The position numbers and the translations under genes were made by a program. From Actinomadura kijaniata NBRC 14229 (GTDB taxonomy: Bacteria > Actinomycetota > Actinomycetes > Streptosporangiales > Streptosporangiaceae): a DNA stretch of 38,088 bases. Below are positions 15,013 through 23,924 of the stretch, piece by piece (the first letter of the stretch is position 1; each line of letters begins with the position of its first letter). The stretch spans positions 1-38,088 of the forward strand of contig NZ_BCQR01000121.1 of NCBI RefSeq assembly GCF_001552175.1, in the 5' to 3' direction. The notes beneath the pieces are model-generated. The model made no database searches, was not told the origin of the DNA, and saw only the letters and a program-made list of their open reading frames with translations.

Positions 15013-16262
15013 CTCCCCAGCGCCCGCCTGCGGTTCAGCGTCGCGGCCCGCAGCGTCGCCTCCAGCGAGAAGCGCGCGTCGGCGTCCTCCAGCGCGTCGC
15101 CCAGGTGGGCCTCCAACTGGCGCAGCCGGTAGCGCACCGTCTGGGCGTGGACGTTCAGGCGCTCGCCGATCTCGATCGCGGTGCCCCGCGTCGTCACCCA
15201 CGCCGCCAGCGTCTCGGTCAGCTTGCGCCGCGCCCCGTCCGACAGGTCCTCCAGCGGGGCCAGGTGCCGCCGCGCCAGCTCCTCCACCAGCGGGACGTCC
15301 GACAGCAGCCACATCGTCACCAGGTGCTCCTCGCACGGGACGAGCGAGCCGTCGCGGATGACGCCCTCCTCGGCCAGCGCCAGCGTGCGGCGGGCCCAGC
15401 GCAGCGAGTGCGCGGCGCGTTCCAGCGGGACCGTCAGCCCCATCACCGAGCTGGCGTCCGCCAGCGCCGACCGCAGCATCGTCCGCCGCGCCTCCGTCAG
15501 CGGGCCCGGCACCAGCAGGCACGGCTCGGCGGCGTCCAGGTCGGTGAGCACGTCGGAGTCCAGTGCCGACCGCGTGCAGGGCGCGTCCGGGTGCACCGCG
15601 ACCATCGTGGCCTCGACGGGCAGCGGCCACCAGCCCGCCGCCCGCGCCGGCTCCTCCAGGGCGCCGACCGCGACCGGGGGGCGCCGCAGCAGCAGCCGCA
15701 GCAGCTCGGTGCGCTGCTCGCGGCGGCGCATGTCGGCGTGCTCCTGCGCCTGCCGGTGTCCCGCCCGCGCCAGCGCGATGGCGTCGTCGACGTACAGCAG
15801 CATCGCCTCCACCACCGACGCGACGACACCGGAGGGGATCTCCTCGCGTTCGGCGACGGTGACGGTGTGCCGCCAGGCGACGTGGAACGCCGTCCGGTAG
15901 GCCGCCTGCAGGTGGTCCAGCGACCGCCCCTCGACCGCCTCGAAGTGGCCGAGCGAGCGGCAGGTCTCGTCGCGTTCGGCCGACGAGGCCGCCGGGTCGG
16001 CGATCTTCTCGACGAACGAGGCGGTCAGCGTCTCGGCGGCCAGCCGCAGCACCTGGTCGTAGGTCGAGTTCTCGGGCCGGTCGTACTCGGGGATCGTGCG
16101 GCGGATCTCCGCGACGACGTCGGCGACCACCTCCGGAAGCTGGGCGCGCATCAGATCGGCCAGCCGGGCGGGGACGGGCGCCGGGTCCGGGCCGGCGCGG
16201 TCGAGCGCCCGGGACGGCGGCGGCGAGGGCGACCGTGTCTGGGACAGCCGTGTCTGGGACAA
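14991..16262 (-). CDS. PucR-family transcriptional regulator
   Basis: 423 aa from the chosen start. A long N-terminal/central region (helical, with EVVADVVAEIRRTIPEY and a GGDEF-like fold expected in the family) is followed by the PucR C-terminal HTH, including TLAAWVTTRGTAIEIGERL and VHAQTVRYRLRQLEAHLG. TTG at 16260-16262 is chosen because GGAGGTG lies 6 bp upstream; the frame stays open to ATG at 16361, but that part is AT-richer and promoter-like. The N-terminus has a small duplication (LSQTRLSQTR). It is divergent from the mce operon across 443 bp holding two direct repeats, so it may control that operon. Confidence 0.8.
   Translation of the reverse strand: MSQTRLSQTRSPSPPPSRALDRAGPDPAPVPARLADLMRAQLPEVVADVVAEIRRTIPEYDRPENSTYDQVLRLAAETLTASFVEKIADPAASSAERDETCRSLGHFEAVEGRSLDHLQAAYRTAFHVAWRHTVTVAEREEIPSGVVASVVEAMLLYVDDAIALARAGHRQAQEHADMRRREQRTELLRLLLRRPPVAVGALEEPARAAGWWPLPVEATMVAVHPDAPCTRSALDSDVLTDLDAAEPCLLVPGPLTEARRTMLRSALADASSVMGLTVPLERAAHSLRWARRTLALAEEGVIRDGSLVPCEEHLVTMWLLSDVPLVEELARRHLAPLEDLSDGARRKLTETLAAWVTTRGTAIEIGERLNVHAQTVRYRLRQLEAHLGDALEDADARFSLEATLRAATLNRRRALGRRGTPGS
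16235..16262. repeat. 15-bp tandem duplication at the PucR N-terminus
   Basis: GTGTCTGGGACAGCC is followed at once by GTGTCTGGGACAAGG, giving LSQTR twice in the protein on the minus strand. A short in-frame duplication, with no evident functional consequence. Confidence 0.5.
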
Positions 16263-16705
16263 GGGCGGCACCTCCGCGACGGGCCGGAGCCGGGCGAGAA
16301 CACCGAGAACATAAAGTGGCCGAAAGCCCCTGACAAGCCGGCCCCGTCGTTCGGCCCTCATTTACTCGCCAGATAACAGAGATGTCCGCCCGGTACTAAC
16401 CAAGTGATAGTCGTTCCACCCGCAAGCATCCCCCCGGAGCGTTACCCACCGGTACTCACCAAGTGAGAAATATCCATGATCAACCACTGAGTCGGTGACA
16501 AAACCGGGCCCCCATCGGCGAATCCTCCGGAAATTTCCGCCCGGCCTATTGAGTTGCCGGTGATCCGCGCCGTAACGTCCTCGCGTACGACCTGGGCCGA
16601 TGGTGCGGCCGTGGCGTCAGCGTCGACGCAGACCATTGCGGGCCACCGGGCCACGACCCATGGAAGCCCTGCTGAACTGGGCTTTCGGCAGGCTGGAGTG
16701 GTGCT
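16263..16705. other. Divergent regulatory region between PucR and the mce operon
   Basis: 443 bp with no gene. It contains the paired direct repeats at 16390 and 16449 and, close to the first mce-operon start, a possible 5'-leader hairpin (AAGCCC at 16664-16669 with GGGCTT at 16679-16684). The composition is less GC-rich than its neighbours, as expected of promoters. Confidence 0.6.
16390..16468. promoter_or_regulatory. Two 20-bp direct repeats, likely regulator binding sites
   Basis: CCGGTACTAACCAAGTGATA (16390-16409) and CCGGTACTCACCAAGTGAGA (16449-16468) differ at 2 of 20 positions and are 59 bp apart. The second contains the dyad CTCAC-CAA-GTGAG. Between the PucR and mce promoters, they look like sites for one regulator, with PucR the obvious candidate. 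Confidence 0.6.
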
Positions 16706-17734
16706 GTGGGAATTGAGGTAACGGTGGAGGGGCTGACGAAATCGTTCGGCTCCCAGACCATTTGGCGGGATGTGACGCTCACTCTTCCCGCAGGCGAGGT
16801 CAGCGTCATGCTGGGCCCGTCGGGCACCGGCAAAACGGTGTTCCTCAAGTCGCTGATCGGGCTGATCAAACCCGAGAAGGGGCGCGTCCTGGTGGACGGC
16901 GTCGACATGGTCAACGATCCTGACCGCAAGGTCTACCCGGCCCGCCGGACGTTCGGACTGATGTTCCAGGACGGCGCGCTGTTCGGCTCGATGACGCTGT
17001 ATGACAACATCGCGTTCCCGCTGCGTGAGCACACCCGCCGGACCGAGGCCGAGATCCGCCGCATCGTGCTGGACCGCATGGAGATGGTCGGCCTGGCGGG
17101 GGAGGAGCGCAAGCTGCCCGGCCAGCTGTCGGGCGGCATGCGCAAGCGCGCCGGCCTCGCCCGCGCCCTGGTCCTCGACCCGCAGATCATCCTGTGCGAC
17201 GAGCCCGACTCCGGCCTGGACCCGGTCCGCACCGCGTTCCTGTCCCAGGTGCTCATCGACGTCAACGCCCGGATCGACGCGACCATGCTGATCGTCACCC
17301 ACAACCTGGAGATCGCCGCGACCGTCCCCGACAACATCGGGATGCTCTACCGCCGCGACCTGGTGGCGTTCGGCCCCCGCGAGGCGCTGCTGACCAGCGA
17401 GGAACCCGTGGTCACCCAGTTCCTGCACGGCGACCGGCACGGCCCGATCGGCATGTCGGAGGAGAAGGACGCCGCCACGATGGCCGCCGAGCGGGCCGCC
17501 CTGCGCGCCGAGGAACTGGCCGCCGGCACCACCCGCGTCCGCCGCCGCGTGGAGATCCCGCCGCAGCTGCGGCCGTCCCCGGGCGTGCCGCCCCGCCGGG
17601 CCGAGGAACGCCACGCCGCCCGCGTCGACGCGATGCTGCACACCCTGCCGCCCGCCGCCCAGCACGCCATCCGCGAGAACCGACGCCACGCGCCGCTCGG
17701 CGCCGCCTCCCACCCCCATGGAGACCGCCCATGA
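16706..17734 (+). CDS. mceG: Mce transporter ATPase (MceG/Mkl-like ABC ATP-binding protein)
   Basis: 342 aa. Walker A GPSGTGKT (37-44), Q-loop (Q88 in LMFQDG), ABC signature LSGGM (141-145), Walker B IILCDE (161-166) and switch histidine (VTHN, H199) make a complete ABC ATPase. The C-terminal extension of about 100 residues, Arg-rich and ending HPHGDRP, matches the enlarged tails of the Mkl/MceG group. It powers lipid transport by Mce complexes. GTG start with GGAG upstream. In Mycobacterium the ATPase is encoded away from the mce operons; here it leads the operon. Its stop overlaps the next start (ATGA). Confidence 0.88.
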   Translation: MGIEVTVEGLTKSFGSQTIWRDVTLTLPAGEVSVMLGPSGTGKTVFLKSLIGLIKPEKGRVLVDGVDMVNDPDRKVYPARRTFGLMFQDGALFGSMTLYDNIAFPLREHTRRTEAEIRRIVLDRMEMVGLAGEERKLPGQLSGGMRKRAGLARALVLDPQIILCDEPDSGLDPVRTAFLSQVLIDVNARIDATMLIVTHNLEIAATVPDNIGMLYRRDLVAFGPREALLTSEEPVVTQFLHGDRHGPIGMSEEKDAATMAAERAALRAEELAAGTTRVRRRVEIPPQLRPSPGVPPRRAEERHAARVDAMLHTLPPAAQHAIRENRRHAPLGAASHPHGDRP

Positions 17735-18519
17735 CCACCCCCCAGGCCGCCGCACCCGGCGCGGGCGCGCTCCGCCAGGTCGGACGGTTGTTCGCGCTGG
17801 CCGCGACCGTGCTGGCGATGACGTTCCGCCGCCCCTTCCAGGTCCGCGAGCTGGTCCAGCAGTTCTGGTTCATCGCCTCGGTCGCGATCCTGCCGACCGC
17901 GCTGGTGTCGATCCCGTTCGGCGCGGTCATCGCCCTGCAGGTCGGCTCGCTCGCCAAGCAGCTCGGCGCGCAGTCGCTCACCGGCGGCGCCAGCGTGCTG
18001 GCCGTCGTCCAGCAGGCCAGCCCCCTGATCGTCGCGCTGCTCATCTCGGGCGCGGCCGGATCGGCGATCTGCGCCGACCTCGGCTCGCGCACCATCCGCG
18101 AGGAGATGGCCGCGATGGAGGTCATGGGCGTCTCGCCCGTCCAGCGCCTGGTCGTGCCCCGCGTCCTGGCCTGCACCGCCGTCGCGGTCCTGCTCAACGG
18201 CCTGGTCTCGGTCGTCGGCGTCGCGGGCGGCTACTTCTTCAACGTGATGATGCAGGACGGCACCCCCGGCGCGTACCTGGCGTCGTTCTCCGCCCTGGCG
18301 CAGCTCCCCGACCTGTACGTGTCGGAGCTGAAGGCGCTGCTGTTCGGCTTCATCGCCGGGGTCGTCGCCTCCTACCGGGGCCTGAACCCCAGCCCCGGCC
18401 CCAAGGGCGTCGGCGACGCCGTCAACCAGTCGGTCGTCATCACGTTCCTGCTGCTGTTCTTCGTCAACCTCGTGCTCACGGCGGTCTACCTCCAGGTCGT
18501 CCCGCCGAAGGGAGCGTGA
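17731..18519 (+). CDS. yrbEA: YrbE-type Mce permease subunit A
   Basis: 262 aa MlaE/YrbE family integral membrane protein. Several membrane segments plus the conserved cytoplasmic EEMAAMEVMGVSP (about 128-140), the coupling region that contacts the ATPase. Together with the next gene it forms the inner-membrane channel of the Mce importer. ATG overlaps the stop of the ATPase gene (ATGA), implying translational coupling. Confidence 0.92.
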   Translation: MTTPQAAAPGAGALRQVGRLFALAATVLAMTFRRPFQVRELVQQFWFIASVAILPTALVSIPFGAVIALQVGSLAKQLGAQSLTGGASVLAVVQQASPLIVALLISGAAGSAICADLGSRTIREEMAAMEVMGVSPVQRLVVPRVLACTAVAVLLNGLVSVVGVAGGYFFNVMMQDGTPGAYLASFSALAQLPDLYVSELKALLFGFIAGVVASYRGLNPSPGPKGVGDAVNQSVVITFLLLFFVNLVLTAVYLQVVPPKGA

Positions 18520-18522
18520 CGC

Positions 18523-19359
18523 ATGGCCCTGTCCGGTGTGCGCCGAGCGCGCCCGGCCCACCTGGTGTCCTGGCTGGACCAGCCGGGTGACCAGCTCGGC
18601 TTCTACGTCCGGGCGCTGCTGTGGACACCGCGCGCCCTGCGCCGCTACCCGCGCGAGGCGATCCGGCTGCTCAGCGAGGTCGCGTTCGGCTCCGGCGCGC
18701 TGGCGGTGATCGGCGGGACGGTCGGCGTCATGTTCGGCATGACGATCTTCACGGGGGTGGTCGTCGGCCTCCAGGGGTACGCGGCCCTCGACCAGATCGG
18801 CTCCTCGGCGTTCACCGGCTTCGTGTCGGCGTACTTCAACACCCGCGAGATCGCCCCGCTGGTGTCGGGGCTGGCGCTGTCGGCGACCGTCGGCGCGGGC
18901 TTCACCGCGCAGCTCGGCGCGATGCGCATCAACGAGGAGATCGACGCGCTGGAGGGCATGGGCATCCACTCCCTGCCCTACCTGGTCACCACCCGCATCA
19001 TCGCCGGGACCGTCGCGATCATCCCGCTGTACGGCATCGGCCTGCTCAGCTCCTACCTGGCCTCGCGCCAGGTCACGCTCTGGTTCAACGACCAGTCCGC
19101 CGGGACCTACGACCACTACTTCAACATCTTCCTCGCGCCCGAGGACGTGGTGCTGTCGTTCGTCAAGGTCCTGATCTTCAGCGTGATGGTGATCCTGGCG
19201 CACTGCTACTACGGCTACCGCGCCGTCGGCGGCCCGGCGGGCGTGGGCGTGGCGGTGGGCCGCGCGGTCCGCACCGCGATCGTGCTGATCAGCGTCACCG
19301 ACTTCTTCGTCAGCCTGGCGATCTGGGGCGCCACGACCACGGTGAAGGTGACCGGCTGA
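18523..19359 (+). CDS. yrbEB: YrbE-type Mce permease subunit B
   Basis: 278 aa, second MlaE/YrbE permease. Characteristic EEIDALEGMGIHSLPYLVTTR (about 145-165) and the preceding FTAQLGAMRINEE. Paired YrbEA/YrbEB genes are the standard arrangement ahead of six mce genes. It starts 3 bp after the previous stop and ends TGA overlapping the ATG of mceA (TGATG). Confidence 0.92.
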   Translation: MALSGVRRARPAHLVSWLDQPGDQLGFYVRALLWTPRALRRYPREAIRLLSEVAFGSGALAVIGGTVGVMFGMTIFTGVVVGLQGYAALDQIGSSAFTGFVSAYFNTREIAPLVSGLALSATVGAGFTAQLGAMRINEEIDALEGMGIHSLPYLVTTRIIAGTVAIIPLYGIGLLSSYLASRQVTLWFNDQSAGTYDHYFNIFLAPEDVVLSFVKVLIFSVMVILAHCYYGYRAVGGPAGVGVAVGRAVRTAIVLISVTDFFVSLAIWGATTTVKVTG

Positions 19360-20636
19360 TGGCGCGCGACACCACGATGACCGTCGTCGGCCGACGGCTG
19401 ACGGGCGTGGCGTTCCTGCTGGTGCCCGCCCTGCTCATCTGGCTGTCGATCGCGATCTACCAGAAGCGATTCACCGACGCCGTCATGGTGACGCTGCGCA
19501 CCGGGACGGCCGGGCACGAGATGCACCGCCAGGCCGACGTGAAGGTGCGCGGCGTGGTGGTCGGCGAGGTCCGCTCCATCACCGCCGACGGCGGCGGGGC
19601 CCGCCTGCTGCTGGCCCTGGACCCGGACCAGGCGCGGCTGATCCCGTCCGACGTCACCGCGCAGCTGCTGCCGACGACGGTGTTCGGGGCCCGGTTCGTG
19701 TCGCTGGTCCCGCCGCCGAACGGCACCGGCCGCCCGATCGCGCGCCACGCCGTCATCACCGAGGACCGCAGCCAGAACGCCGTCGAGCTGTCGGAGGTCC
19801 TCAACAACACGATGCGGCTGCTCAACACCCTCCAGCCCGCCAAGCTGTCGGCGACGCTGAACGCGATGTCCACCGCCCTGCGGGGCCGGGGCGACCAGCT
19901 CGGCGCCAACTTCGTGCAGCTGGAGTCCTACCTGCGCAAGCTGAACCCCGAGGTCCCGGCGCTGGCGGAGAACCTCCGGCAGCTCGCGCGCTTCTCCCAC
20001 GGCCTCGCCGACGCCTCGCCGGACCTGCTGGACGCCCTCACCGACTTCACCGTCACCAGCCGCACCATCGCCGAGCAGCGCCAGGGCCTGGCCGAGCTGT
20101 ACGAGGCGACCGGCGGCATGGCGGCTGACCTCACCGACTTCCTGCGCCGCAACTCCGGCAACATCATCGAGCTGGCGGAGACGAGCCGCGGCTCGCTGGC
20201 GCTGGGCCGCCGGTACGCGCCCGCCGCGCCCTGCCTGTTCCGGACGATGGCCGACTTCGTCCCGAAGATGAACCGGGCCCTCGGCAAGGGCACCGACCGG
20301 CCGGGCGTGCACGCCACCGTCGTGACCGTCCCGCACAAGGGCCGCTACCTGCCCGGCCGGGACCGGCCCCGCTACGACGGGGGCGGCGGGCCGCGCTGCC
20401 CCAGCGTCCCCTACCTGGCGTCCTCGGGCGGCCGGGTGATCCCGGCGGGCGGCAACCCCGTGCAGGCCGGCGCGACCCCCGGCAGCGGCCTCGGCCCCGC
20501 CAACTCCCCGTCCGAGAACGACCTGGTCAACGAGCTGGCGGGCCCCGCCCTCGACGAGGTCCCGCAGTCGTTGCCGGACTGGTCGAGCGTGCTGCTCGGC
20601 CCGATCTACCGGGGCGCGGAGGTGAAGGTGAAGTGA
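19359..20636 (+). CDS. mceA: MceA-type lipid-transport protein
   Basis: 425 aa. An N-terminal membrane anchor (about 10-30) precedes an MCE domain (about 38-115, MHRQADVKVRGVVVGEVRSI), then a helical region with NNTMRLLNTLQPAKLSATLNAM typical of MceA, and a Pro/Gly-rich C-terminus with CPSVPYL. Mce proteins form a periplasmic-space tube for lipids. ATG at 19359 overlaps the YrbEB stop; start of the six-gene Mce set. Confidence 0.9.
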   Translation: MARDTTMTVVGRRLTGVAFLLVPALLIWLSIAIYQKRFTDAVMVTLRTGTAGHEMHRQADVKVRGVVVGEVRSITADGGGARLLLALDPDQARLIPSDVTAQLLPTTVFGARFVSLVPPPNGTGRPIARHAVITEDRSQNAVELSEVLNNTMRLLNTLQPAKLSATLNAMSTALRGRGDQLGANFVQLESYLRKLNPEVPALAENLRQLARFSHGLADASPDLLDALTDFTVTSRTIAEQRQGLAELYEATGGMAADLTDFLRRNSGNIIELAETSRGSLALGRRYAPAAPCLFRTMADFVPKMNRALGKGTDRPGVHATVVTVPHKGRYLPGRDRPRYDGGGGPRCPSVPYLASSGGRVIPAGGNPVQAGATPGSGLGPANSPSENDLVNELAGPALDEVPQSLPDWSSVLLGPIYRGAEVKVK

Positions 20637-21691
20637 GGCTGTCCGGACAGGGCCTGAAGGGCCTGGGGTTCCCCCTGGTCAACTCGGTCGTCTTCATCGT
20701 CGTGACGGTGCTGGCCACCGGGCTGCTGGCGGCCGGCATCACCGACACCAGCAGCGGCGACCGCGTCTCCTACTACGCCAAGTTCACCGACGTCGCCGGG
20801 CTGCACCCGGGCCACGGCGTGCGCATCGCGGGCGTCCGGGTCGGCCAGGTCGAGGAGATCAGGGTGACGGACCGGCGGCTGGCGCTGGTGCGGTTCTCGG
20901 TGGACCGCGACCGGGAGCTGCCCGCCGGGGTCACCGCCTCGGTGCGGTACCTCAACCTGGTCGGCGGGCGCTACGTCGCGCTCGGCCAGGGCGCCGCCAC
21001 CCCCGGCCAGGCGCTGCGGCGCGGCGGGACCATCCCCGTCGAACGCACCACCGGCCCGCTCAACCTGACCCAGCTGTTCCAGGGCTTCCAGCCCCTCATG
21101 CAGGCGCTGTCGCCCGGCGACGCCAACCGCCTGTCGGAGTCGATCGTGAAGGTGCTCCAGGGTGAGGGCGGCACGGTCGAGAGCCTGCTGCGCACCGTCG
21201 GCGAGCTGTCGTCCACCATCGCGAGCCGCGACCGGGTGATCGGGCAGGTCATCACCAACCTCAACACCGTGGTGCGGACCGTCAACGCCCGCGACGCCCA
21301 GCTCGTCGACATGATCACCACGGTGCGGCGGTTCACCTCCGGGCTGGCCGCCGACCGCCGGCCGATCCTGGACGCGTTCCAGGCGGTCGGCGACCTGGGC
21401 GACGCCACCGCCGACCTGCTGCACGTCGGACGCCGGCCGCTGCGGGACAGCGTCATCGGGCTGCACCGGCTCAGCGACAACCTCAACCGCGACGAACCGC
21501 TGGTCGAGCGGTTCCTGCGGCGCCTGCCGCACAAGACCGAGACGCTCGCCCGCCTCGGCTCCTACGGGTCGTGGATGAACTTCTACCAGTGCGAGGTCAA
21601 GTTGATCGGCGTGACCTATGCCGGTTCCGACGTCGACAAGCGTCCGCCGCCCACCGGCCTCCCGCTGAAGGACGCGAGGTGCCGCGGATGA
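20633..21691 (+). CDS. mceB: MceB-type lipid-transport protein
   Basis: 352 aa. N-terminal anchor (about 12-33), MCE domain with YYAKFTDVAGLHPGHGVRIAG (about 44-66) and VGQVEEIRV, then long helical segments (LTQLFQGFQPLMQAL, LNTVVRTVNARDAQL). C-terminus ends with a NFYQCEVKL Cys. GTG start overlaps the MceA stop (GTGA). Confidence 0.9.
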   Translation: MRLSGQGLKGLGFPLVNSVVFIVVTVLATGLLAAGITDTSSGDRVSYYAKFTDVAGLHPGHGVRIAGVRVGQVEEIRVTDRRLALVRFSVDRDRELPAGVTASVRYLNLVGGRYVALGQGAATPGQALRRGGTIPVERTTGPLNLTQLFQGFQPLMQALSPGDANRLSESIVKVLQGEGGTVESLLRTVGELSSTIASRDRVIGQVITNLNTVVRTVNARDAQLVDMITTVRRFTSGLAADRRPILDAFQAVGDLGDATADLLHVGRRPLRDSVIGLHRLSDNLNRDEPLVERFLRRLPHKTETLARLGSYGSWMNFYQCEVKLIGVTYAGSDVDKRPPPTGLPLKDARCRG

Positions 21692-22722
21692 GGGCGCCGA
21701 GGCTCAAGCCGGTGCGCGACCGCAACCCGATCGCGGTGGCGCTGGTCGGCCTGCTCGCGCTGCTGCTGCTCGGCGCGGTCGCGTTCCGCGCCGACGAGCT
21801 GCCGGTCGTCGGCGGCGGCACCGCCTACACCGCGCACTTCTCCGAGGCCGCCGGGCTCAAGGACGGCCAGGAGGTCCGCGTGGCGGGCGTGAAGGTCGGC
21901 AAGGTCACCTCCGTGAGGCTGGCCGGGAACAAGGTCGCGGTCACGTTCCGGGTGAAGGACACCTGGATCGGCGACGCCACCACCGCCACCATCATGATCA
22001 AGACGCTGCTCGGGTCGAAGTACCTGGCGCTGGACCCGCTCGGCGCGAACCGGCAGGACCCGCGCAGGCCGATCGGGCTGAACCGCACGGTCGCGCCCTA
22101 CGACGTCACCACCGCGTTCGAGGACCTCGGCAGGACGTTCGAGCGGCTCGACACCGAGCGGCTGTCGTCGAGCCTGACGACGATCTCCAAGACGTTCGAG
22201 AACACCGCCCCGAGCGTGCGGACCGCGCTGACCGGGCTGTCGGCGCTGTCCCGCACGATCGCCTCCCGCGACGCCGAGCTGGCGCAGCTGCTGGCCGGGA
22301 CCAAGCGGCTGTCGGCCACCCTCGCCGACCAGAACTCCCAGTTCGAGACCCTGTTCAAGGACGGCAACGTGCTGCTGGCCGAGCTGAGCCGCCGCCGCGA
22401 GGCGGTGCACGCCCTGCTGGTCGGCACCCGCCGCCTCGCCCAGGAGATCATCGAACTGATCGACGAGCTGGACGGCCCGATCCGGCCCATGCTGGCCTCC
22501 CTGGACCAGGTCACCGCCCTGCTGGAACGCAACCAGCGCAACCTGGACCGCGCGCTGCGGGTCGCCGCCCCCTACACCCGCCTGGTCGCCAACGCCACCG
22601 GCAACGGCCGCTGGGTGGACGGCTACCTGTGCGGCACCGTCCCCAAGGAGTACCTGGAGAACGGCCGCTGGAAGCCGCCCGTCGTCGGCTGCCGGCCGCC
22701 GCACCTGACCGGAGGCCGCTGA
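21688..22722 (+). CDS. mceC: MceC-type lipid-transport protein
   Basis: 344 aa. N-terminal hydrophobic segment (about 15-33), MCE domain (TAHFSEAAGLKDGQEVRVAG, VKVGKVTSV), then helical needle region with AFEDLGRTFERLDTERL. ATG overlaps the MceB stop (ATGA); stop overlaps MceD. The translational chain of overlaps argues for equimolar production of the subunits. Confidence 0.9.
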   Translation: MRAPRLKPVRDRNPIAVALVGLLALLLLGAVAFRADELPVVGGGTAYTAHFSEAAGLKDGQEVRVAGVKVGKVTSVRLAGNKVAVTFRVKDTWIGDATTATIMIKTLLGSKYLALDPLGANRQDPRRPIGLNRTVAPYDVTTAFEDLGRTFERLDTERLSSSLTTISKTFENTAPSVRTALTGLSALSRTIASRDAELAQLLAGTKRLSATLADQNSQFETLFKDGNVLLAELSRRREAVHALLVGTRRLAQEIIELIDELDGPIRPMLASLDQVTALLERNQRNLDRALRVAAPYTRLVANATGNGRWVDGYLCGTVPKEYLENGRWKPPVVGCRPPHLTGGR

Positions 22723-23924
22723 TGGTGCTCGCCCCGCTGCGCGACAACCGCGCCCGCGTCCTGGAAGCGCTGCTGCTGGTGTTCGTCCTGCTGGTCGCCG
22801 TCGGCCTGGTCGCCGTGCTGGCCGGACCGTCGGGCCGCAAGGTCACCGCCTACTTCACCACCGCGATCGGCGTCTACCCCGGCTCCGACGTCCGCGTGCT
22901 GGGCGTGAAGGTCGGCTCCATCGACTCGGTGGAACCGCAGGGCGGCAGGATCAGGGTGGTGATGGACGTGGACCGCGAGGTCGACGTCCCCGCCGACGCC
23001 CGCGCCGTCGTCATCGCCCCCAACCTGGTCTCCGACCGCTACGTCCAGCTCGCCCCCGCCTACAACGGCGGCGCGAAGCTGGCGTCCGGCGCGGTCATCG
23101 ACACCGACCGCACCGCCACCCCCATGGAGCTGGACCAGCTCTACGACGCGGTCCGCAAGTTCACCACCGACCTCGGCCCGCAGGGCGTGAACGCGCGGGG
23201 CGCGCTGTCGGAGGTCATCCGCGTCGGCGCGGCCAACCTCGGCGGCAACGGCAGGCTGCTGAACACCACGATCGCCGAGATGGGCAAGGCGTCCACGACC
23301 CTCGCCAACTCCAGCGACGACCTGTACGCGACCGTCGGGCACCTCAACCGCTTCAGCGAGATGCTGCGCGCCAACGACGGCCGGATCCGCGAGGCCGAAC
23401 GCCGCCTCGCCGACGTCAGCGGCTACCTGGCCGCCGACCGCGAGGAACTGGCCGCCGCGCTGGCGAACCTGGCCCGCGCGCTCGGCGAGGTGAAGGAGTT
23501 CATCGTCGACAACCGCAGGCTGCTGAAGAAGAACGTCGACAGGCTCGCCGACATCACCCAGGTCCTGGTGGACCAGCGCGCCGCCCTCGCCGAGACCCTG
23601 GACAACGCCCCGCTGCTGGCCCAGAACGCCATCAACGCCTACGACCCGGGGACCCGGTCGCTGATGAGCCGCGGCAACCTGCTGGAGATCACCAAGGCGT
23701 TCGGCGCCACCTCCCAGCCGGGCGTGGACCCGGTCGCCACCGACACCCGCCCGGTCTGCGCCGCCGCCGGCTCGGCGACCCCGGAGCTGCGCGCCCAGTG
23801 CGAGCGGCTGCGCACCTCCGGCCTCACCGCGGCGCCGCCGTCGGCCCCCGACGACGCGCCGCCGCTGCCGCTGCCGCCCGCCGGTTCCCGCTACACCGGC
23901 ACCGCCCCGAAGGGAGGCCGCTGA
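22722..23924 (+). CDS. mceD: MceD-type lipid-transport protein
   Basis: 400 aa. Hydrophobic N-terminal anchor (about 12-34), MCE domain (VTAYFTTAIGVYPGSDVRVLG, VKVGSIDSVE), helical region, and a Pro-rich C-terminal tail (PSAPDDAPPLPLPPAG). Start overlaps MceC (TGATG), stop overlaps MceE. Confidence 0.9.
   Translation: MVLAPLRDNRARVLEALLLVFVLLVAVGLVAVLAGPSGRKVTAYFTTAIGVYPGSDVRVLGVKVGSIDSVEPQGGRIRVVMDVDREVDVPADARAVVIAPNLVSDRYVQLAPAYNGGAKLASGAVIDTDRTATPMELDQLYDAVRKFTTDLGPQGVNARGALSEVIRVGAANLGGNGRLLNTTIAEMGKASTTLANSSDDLYATVGHLNRFSEMLRANDGRIREAERRLADVSGYLAADREELAAALANLARALGEVKEFIVDNRRLLKKNVDRLADITQVLVDQRAALAETLDNAPLLAQNAINAYDPGTRSLMSRGNLLEITKAFGATSQPGVDPVATDTRPVCAAAGSATPELRAQCERLRTSGLTAAPPSAPDDAPPLPLPPAGSRYTGTAPKGGR

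Noticed and set aside
16272..16361. Extension of PucR to the ATG at 16361
   Set aside because: This part is AT-richer with poor codon bias and lacks a good ribosome site, whereas TTG at 16262 has GGAGGTG at ideal distance.
17347..19203. 618-codon minus-strand frame opposite the ATPase and YrbE genes
   Set aside because: Low-complexity Arg/Asp/Gln/His composition typical of the antisense of a GC-rich gene; the plus strand has recognisable families.
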